Shown here: in pieces, positions 14,470-19,017 of the stretch | Layout of the letters: the number at the start of each line of letters is the position of its first letter | How positions within the stretch are numbered: the stretch's first letter is position 1 | Source: Sulfurovum sp. | Lineage (GTDB): Bacteria; Campylobacterota; Campylobacteria; Campylobacterales; Sulfurovaceae | NCBI GenBank assembly: GCA_030622375.1 | Contig: JAUXGC010000016.1 | Location: 1-19,017 of the forward strand | DNA length: 19,017 nt | Reading direction: 5' to 3' | The notes under the pieces: generated by a model | Databases searched by the model: none | Told to the model about the DNA's origin: nothing | What the model saw: the letters and a program-made list of their open reading frames with translations, nothing else | Translations under genes and position numbers: made by a program

Positions 14470-15198
14470 CTACAATATCTCTGTATGGAATGGGTTTTTT
14501 GAATTTGAAATTATAGCCAAAAGAGGTAAAACTTTCAACTCATCCATTAAAATATTTGAAAAAAACTTCTCACTCTCATAGTGTCCTATGTCTATCATCA
14601 TCAAATCTTCACTTGTTGCTTTCATGGCATCGTGGTATTTGATGTCACCTGTCAAAAAACAGTCAGCCACCACCTCATCTATAAGTGAAGCCCCTGCTCC
14701 AGTTGTCAAGGCTATGGAAGTGATAATCTCTTTTTTGCATATTACTTTTAGCATAGGTAAATTTAATTTTTCTTTCAGAAGAGTTAATAGTTCTTCATAA
14801 TGCCATCGTCCTTGTGCAGTACACACAAAAGAGTTTTGTGTTTCTAACTTGAAACCTAAAACTTTTTCAAATACATATCTATTTAAATGTGTTTTATCAA
14901 AGTTTGTATGCAGAGCTATGAGTGATTGTTTTTTAAGTATCATCATCTCTAATAGATTAGAAGGGTATTTAGAGAAGTTAAGCTCTGTTAATGTACCAAA
15001 TATAATAGGATGATGGACGATAAAAAGCGTACCCTCTTTTGCCTCCTCTATTATGCCTTTATCCACATCCAAAGAGACAATAATTTGAGATACTTCTCTA
15101 CCCATGTCACCTATAATAAGTCCAGAGTTGTCCCACTCTTCTTGAAGTTCAAAAGGGCTTAAGTTATCTAAAAAGTCATATACTTCTTGCAATTTCAT
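14470..15198 (-). CDS. Nif3-like dinuclear metal center hexameric protein
   Basis: Member of the NIF3/YbgI/DUF34 family, often annotated as GTP cyclohydrolase I type 2-like; its physiological reaction is uncertain. Metal-binding motifs are present: EEWDNSGLIIG near the start, VHHPIIF, HTNFD, TGAGASL, CFLTGDIKYHDA and the C-terminal IGHYESE. Length is 242 residues, close to the short (YbgI-type) form without the inserted PII-like domain. The ATG at 15198 is preferred; a GTG directly before it (15201) is possible. It follows the glyQ stop by 5 bases, so it is in the same operon. Confidence 0.9.
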   Translation of the reverse strand: MKLQEVYDFLDNLSPFELQEEWDNSGLIIGDMGREVSQIIVSLDVDKGIIEEAKEGTLFIVHHPIIFGTLTELNFSKYPSNLLEMMILKKQSLIALHTNFDKTHLNRYVFEKVLGFKLETQNSFVCTAQGRWHYEELLTLLKEKLNLPMLKVICKKEIITSIALTTGAGASLIDEVVADCFLTGDIKYHDAMKATSEDLMMIDIGHYESEKFFSNILMDELKVLPLLAIISNSKNPFHTEIL

Positions 15199-15203
15199 CA
15201 CAA

Positions 15204-16097
15204 CTACCCCTGTACTCTTTTATTGCGCTCTTCCTCTTGTGCTTTATACAACTGTGCACATCCAATAGAGAGCTCTCTAATTTTTAATATATAGTTCTGT
15301 CTCTGTGCCTGAGAGATGGCTTTTCTCGCGTCAAGTACATTAAAGGCATGAGAAGCAATCATGCACTGATCATAGGCAGGTAAAGGCAACCCTGCATCCA
15401 AACACACTTTACACTCACTACTTGCATCTTTAAAATGTTGAAACAAATTTTCTACATTTGCTACTTCAAAATGGTACTTTGAAAACTCATACTCACTCTC
15501 TTTATGAACATCTGCATAAGTAGTTACTTCATCACCATTTTTGTTCCAGACAATATCAAAAATAGATTCAACCCCCTGCAAGTACATCGCCAAACGCTCT
15601 GTACCATAAGTAATCTCTACAGCTACAGGGTCACATACAATGCCCCCTACCTGCTGAAAGTATGTAAACTGTGTAACTTCCATACCATCAAGCCACACTT
15701 CCCATCCAAGTCCCCAAGCACCAAGTGTAGGAGATTCCCAATTATCTTCTACAAAACGAATGTCATGCTCTTGAAGATTTAACCCCAAATACTCCAAGGA
15801 CTTTAGATAGAGCTCTTGAATATTATCTGGACTAGGTTTAATGAGTACTTGAAACTGATAATAAGACCCCAAACGGTTTGGGTTCTCACCATAACGTCCA
15901 TCTGTAGGTCTTCGACATGGTGCCACATACGCTGCAGACCAAGGCTTGGAGTCTAAACTTTTCAGAAGTGTTGCAGGGTGGAATGTCCCTGCCCCAGATG
16001 GAATATCGTACGGCTGTACGATGTTACACCCCTGCTCTGCCCAATACTGTTGTAGCTTTAGTAGTAATTCACTAAATGTTATACTCTCTTTATTCAT
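15204..16097 (-). CDS. glyQ: Glycyl-tRNA synthetase alpha subunit
   Basis: Catalytic subunit of the alpha2-beta2 class II glycyl-tRNA synthetase. Diagnostic blocks are [68 protein letters not shown] and [12 protein letters not shown], with [14 protein letters not shown] further on. The 297 residues are a full-length subunit. The beta subunit glyS is not in this window and must be elsewhere, as is common in Campylobacterota. It lies 17 bases downstream of purE and 5 bases upstream of the nif3-like gene. Confidence 0.97.
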   Translation of the reverse strand: MNKESITFSELLLKLQQYWAEQGCNIVQPYDIPSGAGTFHPATLLKSLDSKPWSAAYVAPCRRPTDGRYGENPNRLGSYYQFQVLIKPSPDNIQELYLKSLEYLGLNLQEHDIRFVEDNWESPTLGAWGLGWEVWLDGMEVTQFTYFQQVGGIVCDPVAVEITYGTERLAMYLQGVESIFDIVWNKNGDEVTTYADVHKESEYEFSKYHFEVANVENLFQHFKDASSECKVCLDAGLPLPAYDQCMIASHAFNVLDARKAISQAQRQNYILKIRELSIGCAQLYKAQEEERNKRVQG

Positions 16098-16114
16098 TTA
16101 TGTATCTCTTTATA

Positions 16115-16609
16115 TTAAAGTATTGTTTCAATCTCAGAAGAGTCAAGTTCTACTTTTTTTGCTTTACTTATACGGTCTTCTTGAAGTTTAACTTTCAGTT
16201 CATCATCAGCCAAAGCCATAATTTGAATAGCAAGATACGCAGAATTCACCGCTCCTGCTCTACCTATCGCAAGTGTGCCCACAGGCATTCCTCCTGGCAT
16301 CATTACTGTACTGAGTAGAGCATCTTCTCCTCTAAGCTCACCAGAAGCCATAGGAACACCAAGTATAGGTTTGGTTGTACTTGCTGCCAAAGCACCTGCA
16401 AGGTGCGCTGCCATACCTGCTGCCGCGATGAACACTTGAGCACCTTTTGCTTCAGCCTCTTTCATATATATCTTTGTTCTCTCTGGGCTTCTGTGTGCTG
16501 AAGAGATGATAAGCTCATACGGTACACCAAATTTTTTAAGTGTCTCTGCACACTCTTTCATTACGCCATAATCACTTTTACTTCCAATTACTATCGATAC
16601 AAACTTCAT
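16115..16609 (-). CDS. purE: N5-carboxyaminoimidazole ribonucleotide mutase PurE
   Basis: Purine pathway enzyme that converts N5-CAIR to CAIR. The class I motifs are [28 protein letters not shown] (35-45), [23 protein letters not shown] and [11 protein letters not shown], then [16 protein letters not shown]. The 164-residue length is normal. No purK is adjacent. It starts 18 bases after the trhP stop, in the same transcription direction. Confidence 0.96.
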   Translation of the reverse strand: MKFVSIVIGSKSDYGVMKECAETLKKFGVPYELIISSAHRSPERTKIYMKEAEAKGAQVFIAAAGMAAHLAGALAASTTKPILGVPMASGELRGEDALLSTVMMPGGMPVGTLAIGRAGAVNSAYLAIQIMALADDELKVKLQEDRISKAKKVELDSSEIETIL

Positions 16610-16627
16610 ACTATTATCCTTATATTT

Positions 16628-17941
16628 TTAAGTTGACTCATCTGTTAAGCCTTTTTTCTTTAATGCCTCATCTATCCCTCGTCTCAAAATGGTATAGCTA
16701 GGCAATATTGTGGGCAAGACAACATCATTTAAGTCACCACTATGAATAGATTCAAACTCTTTGCCCGTAGTTGAGATAATCTTTTTAAAAGTAAGCCAAT
16801 AACGCCCTGCTACTTCATCTATTTTCCCATACTCGTTGTCAATCTCTTCTATAGCTGCGCCTACAGGCAGAACAATCTCTACAGAGTCACCTATAGAAGT
16901 TTTATCTTTACAGCGCCATGTTTTACCATCTTCGCTAACCAAACCTGCAACCTGATGTGTGCCATTTTGAATGCTAAAACCATGTGATTGAGTATCATTT
17001 TTTTCAAATGGGCGAGAGGTAGGATATGCATCAGTAAAACCTCGGTTTTGTGTAGTATTTAACTCTGCTTGATACCGTTTTGCATTAAAGTCACCTGCAT
17101 AAAAGTCATCTATGGCATGACGGTACGCTTTTGTTACAACTCCTGCATAATATGGTGACTTTGTACGCCCCTCTATTTTTAGTGAGTCTATCACTCCTGA
17201 GGCTAAAATCTCATCTACATGTGAAGCCATATTCATATCTTTTGCATTCATGATATAGGTACCCACTTCACTCTCTTCTTCAAGTTTAAAAGTTGTTCCA
17301 GTCTCTGGATTATGTGCATAAATTTCATAAGGAAAACGACAATCATTGGCACAGCTTCCACGGTTGGGTACACGTCCTGTTTGTAAAGTAGAGATAAGAC
17401 ATCGTCCACTATATGCAAAACACATAGAGCCGTGCACAAATATCTCTAACTCCAAATCTGGGATAATAGACTTAATAGCTTCACAGTCTTTCAAACTTAT
17501 TTCACGAGCCACAATAATACGTTTTACTCCCAAATCATAATACACTTGCGCATCAAGAGCATTCATAACATTCGCCTGAGTAGAAAGATGTAATGGAATA
17601 TTTGGTGCTATCTTGGCAGCCATTTTCACAATACCTGGGCTAGAGATAATAAGTGCATCAGGTTTCAGTTCTGCCATTTTAGCAATATGCTTTTCATAAA
17701 GTTTCAATTGAGAGTTAAAAGGAAAACTGTTAATAGTACAATAGACTCTCTTCCCTAGCTTATGTGCATACTCTATGCCTTGTGCATAAGAGTCTATATC
17801 AAACTCTTTGCCAGAACGAATACGCAATGAAAAAGTGCTTGTGCCACCATATACAGCATCAGCACCATAATTTAAAGCAATCTTCATCTTCTCTAAGTTT
17901 CCTGCTGGTGCTAAAAGCTCTACTTTGATTTGATTTGCCAT
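16628..17941 (-). CDS. trhP: U32-family tRNA hydroxylation protein TrhP (YegQ-type)
   Basis: Annotated in many genomes as a U32 peptidase, but the closest characterised relative I recall is E. coli TrhP (YegQ), needed for prephenate-dependent 5-hydroxyuridine formation at tRNA position 34. Shared blocks are ELLAPAGNLEKMKIALNYGA, HLSTQANVMNA, ELEIFVHGSMCFAYSGRCL, GSCANDCR, GTYIMNAKDM, SLKIEGRTKSPYYAG and RGFTDAY. Four cysteines, C174, C181, C197 and C201, are suited to an iron-sulfur cluster. The ATG at 17941 follows AGGAAAAAG; a longer frame from 17971 starts in a repeat hairpin. It is probably the first gene of the long minus-strand run. Confidence 0.88.
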   Translation of the reverse strand: MANQIKVELLAPAGNLEKMKIALNYGADAVYGGTSTFSLRIRSGKEFDIDSYAQGIEYAHKLGKRVYCTINSFPFNSQLKLYEKHIAKMAELKPDALIISSPGIVKMAAKIAPNIPLHLSTQANVMNALDAQVYYDLGVKRIIVAREISLKDCEAIKSIIPDLELEIFVHGSMCFAYSGRCLISTLQTGRVPNRGSCANDCRFPYEIYAHNPETGTTFKLEEESEVGTYIMNAKDMNMASHVDEILASGVIDSLKIEGRTKSPYYAGVVTKAYRHAIDDFYAGDFNAKRYQAELNTTQNRGFTDAYPTSRPFEKNDTQSHGFSIQNGTHQVAGLVSEDGKTWRCKDKTSIGDSVEIVLPVGAAIEEIDNEYGKIDEVAGRYWLTFKKIISTTGKEFESIHSGDLNDVVLPTILPSYTILRRGIDEALKKKGLTDEST

Positions 17942-17957
17942 CTTTTTCCTATAATAC

Positions 17958-17982
17958 TGTAGGGTGGGCATTCCTGCCCACC
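17958..17982 (+). repeat. GTAG-headed hairpin in the trhP 5' leader
   Basis: TGTAGGG (17958-17964) overlaps the start of a perfect stem GGTGGGCA-TTCC-TGCCCACC (17963-17982), followed by an A-run on the plus strand. It is single here, without an inverted partner in reach. On the trhP transcript it would be a strong hairpin ending 16 bases before the start codon. Confidence 0.8.
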
Positions 17983-18032
17983 AAAAAAGTTTAATTTCTA
18001 TTTGATTGATATTTACTTACAATTTTGCTTTT

Positions 18033-18038
18033 ATTTTA
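18033..18038 (-). promoter_or_regulatory. Probable trhP-purE-glyQ promoter (-10)
   Basis: On the minus strand TATAGGGTAAAAT gives a TAAAAT -10 in the same GGTAAAAT setting as the ffh and rpsP promoters. The leader would be about 85 bases and contains the GTAG hairpin. Confidence 0.45.
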
Positions 18039-18081
18039 CCCTATAAGTAGTAAAAAAGAGTTGGAAGCCCTAAACTTATGC

Positions 18082-18087
18082 TACAAT
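18082..18087 (+). promoter_or_regulatory. Probable promoter of the histidinol-phosphatase gene (-10)
   Basis: TTATGCTACAAT is an extended -10 (TGC before TACAAT), 22 bases before the ATG at 18110. No clear -35 at standard distance. Confidence 0.45.
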
Positions 18088-18109
18088 TTAATAAAAAAGT
18101 AGGAGCAAA

Positions 18110-18889
18110 ATGCGTATCGATTTACACAATCATACTACAAGATGCAACCATGCAAGTGGAACCATGGATGAATATATTCAAAAAGCTATAGAGCTTGGCA
18201 TAGATATTTATGGTTTTTCTGAACATGCCCCTATGAATTTTGACCATAAGTATCGTTTGAAATTTGAAGAGATGAAAGCTTATGAGAGCGATGTATTGAG
18301 TGCAAAAGAGTGTTACAAAAAACAGATTAAAATACTTTTAGGGTATGAAGTTGATTATCTTCCAAACTATATGGATAGTCGTGTCTTGGATTCGAAAGTT
18401 GATTATCTTATAGGCTCTGTTCACTTTATCAACAAATGGGGTTTTGACAATCCTGAGTTTATAGGTGAGTATAAAAATAGAGACATAGATGAGATTTGGA
18501 AAACCTATTTTGAAGCTATAAGAGATATGGCTAAATCTGGAAAATTTGATATTGTAGGACATTTAGACCTTATTAAAGTATTTAAGTTTATGCCGAAGCA
18601 AGATATGCGTATATTGGCAAAAGATGCTCTTATTTCCATTAAAAAAGCAGATATGGTACTAGAGCTCAATAGTGCAGGACTTCGAAAACCAATTGGTGAA
18701 ATTTATCCTTCACCCTCTTTGCTTGAAGTTGCCTATGATTTAGATATCCCTATCACATTCTCTTCTGATGCACATAGCGTAGAGCAAGTTGGGGCTGGGT
18801 ATGATAAATGTACCTTTTTGGCAAAAGAGGTAGGATACACCAAAGCTGTTACTTTTGAACAGCGAGATAGGCAATTGATTACTTTTTAG
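18110..18889 (+). CDS. hisK: PHP-family histidinol-phosphatase
   Basis: Metal-dependent phosphatase of the PHP superfamily (HisK/HisJ type), which removes phosphate from L-histidinol phosphate late in histidine synthesis. Metal-ligand positions are all present: H6 and H8 (DLHNHTT), H39 (GFSEHAP), E80 (LGYEVDY), H105 (GSVHF), H151 (GHLDL) and D220/H222 (FSSDAH). The ELNSAGLRKP...YPS block supports the histidinol-phosphatase subgroup over DNA polymerase PHP domains. Length 259 residues is normal. AGGAG at 18101-18105 precedes the ATG. It has its own promoter and no adjacent his genes. Confidence 0.88.
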   Translation: MRIDLHNHTTRCNHASGTMDEYIQKAIELGIDIYGFSEHAPMNFDHKYRLKFEEMKAYESDVLSAKECYKKQIKILLGYEVDYLPNYMDSRVLDSKVDYLIGSVHFINKWGFDNPEFIGEYKNRDIDEIWKTYFEAIRDMAKSGKFDIVGHLDLIKVFKFMPKQDMRILAKDALISIKKADMVLELNSAGLRKPIGEIYPSPSLLEVAYDLDIPITFSSDAHSVEQVGAGYDKCTFLAKEVGYTKAVTFEQRDRQLITF

Positions 18890-18923
18890 GCATAAAAACT
18901 TAAGACTCTAAAATATTAATCGC

Positions 18924-18929
18924 TATAAT
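18924..18929 (+). promoter_or_regulatory. Probable promoter of the glutamine synthetase gene (-10)
   Basis: TATAAT in the context CGCTATAATAAAAG, 33 bases before the ATG at 18963. AGGAG follows at 18953-18957. Confidence 0.55.
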
Positions 18930-18962
18930 AAAAGATATTAAAATTTAAACTTAGGAGAAGAG

Positions 18963-19017
18963 ATGGGTAAGTTTGTAAACAACACAGATGAGTTTTATAA
19001 ATATTGTGAAGAGAATG
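18963..19017 (+). CDS. glnA: Probable glutamine synthetase type I, first 18 codons only
   Basis: The frame MGKFVNNTDEFYKYCEEN runs to the window edge. It closely resembles the N-terminus of GlnA from Campylobacter and relatives as I remember it. TTAGGAGAAGAG just before the ATG is a strong Shine-Dalgarno sequence. If correct, the product makes glutamine from glutamate and ammonia. With only 18 residues the call rests on N-terminal similarity alone. Confidence 0.7.
   Translation, partial: MGKFVNNTDEFYKYCEEN

Overview
The window looks like chromosomal housekeeping DNA from a member of the Campylobacterota, probably near Sulfurovum or Sulfurimonas. The evidence is the low G+C coding style, the protein sequences (TruB, RpsP, GlyQ, an HP0958/FlgZ-type zinc-ribbon protein, the GlnA N-terminus), and the gene order trhP-purE-glyQ-nif3-flgZ-waaA-rlu-ffh-rpsP-khpA-rimM-trmD-rplS. 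From memory, nearly the same order occurs in Campylobacter jejuni around Cj0701-Cj0714. The exact genus cannot be proved from sequence alone.

Layout. Bases 1-3718 (+): the 3' part of a UvrD/PcrA-type helicase that begins inside its Walker A motif, then truB overlapping ispE. Bases 3727-4938 (-): a secreted five-heme cytochrome, divergent from smpB (5046-5507, +). Bases 5518-6096 (-): an unrecognised membrane protein. Bases 6351-8468 (-): the rpsP-khpA-rimM-trmD-rplS cluster, covering translation and tRNA modification. Bases 8678-9900: an accessory island with an intact yefM-yoeB toxin-antitoxin pair, the decayed remains of a second (mazEF-type) pair, and inverted repeat elements. Bases 9901-17941 (-): a long co-directional run, read in order trhP, purE, glyQ, nif3-like, flgZ-like, waaA, DUF167, RluA-family pseudouridine synthase, ffh. 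Bases 18110-18889 (+): a PHP-type histidinol-phosphatase. Bases 18963 to the end (+): the first codons of probable glutamine synthetase.

Most genes serve translation: ribosomal proteins S16 and L19, rRNA/tRNA pseudouridylation and methylation, tRNA hydroxylation, glycyl-tRNA synthetase, trans-translation and SRP targeting. Single genes serve isoprenoid, lipid A-Kdo, purine, histidine and nitrogen metabolism.

The least expected content is between the genes. (1) A family of short hairpins headed by GTAG (or GGAG), partly in head-to-head pairs, sits directly against gene ends and starts. This matches the architecture of REP/REPIN elements, and the stem sequence varies between copies while pairing is kept. 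(2) A second inverted-pair family (head GGAAG) shows a clean compensatory base change between loci. (3) A truncated mazF and frame-disrupted antitoxin lie directly against the promoter of an intact yefM-yoeB, in an island that splits the usually adjacent ffh and rpsP. (4) The rpsP leader can form two mutually exclusive hairpins. (5) csrA is missing from its usual place between truB and ispE. I did not find a clearly new multi-gene system.
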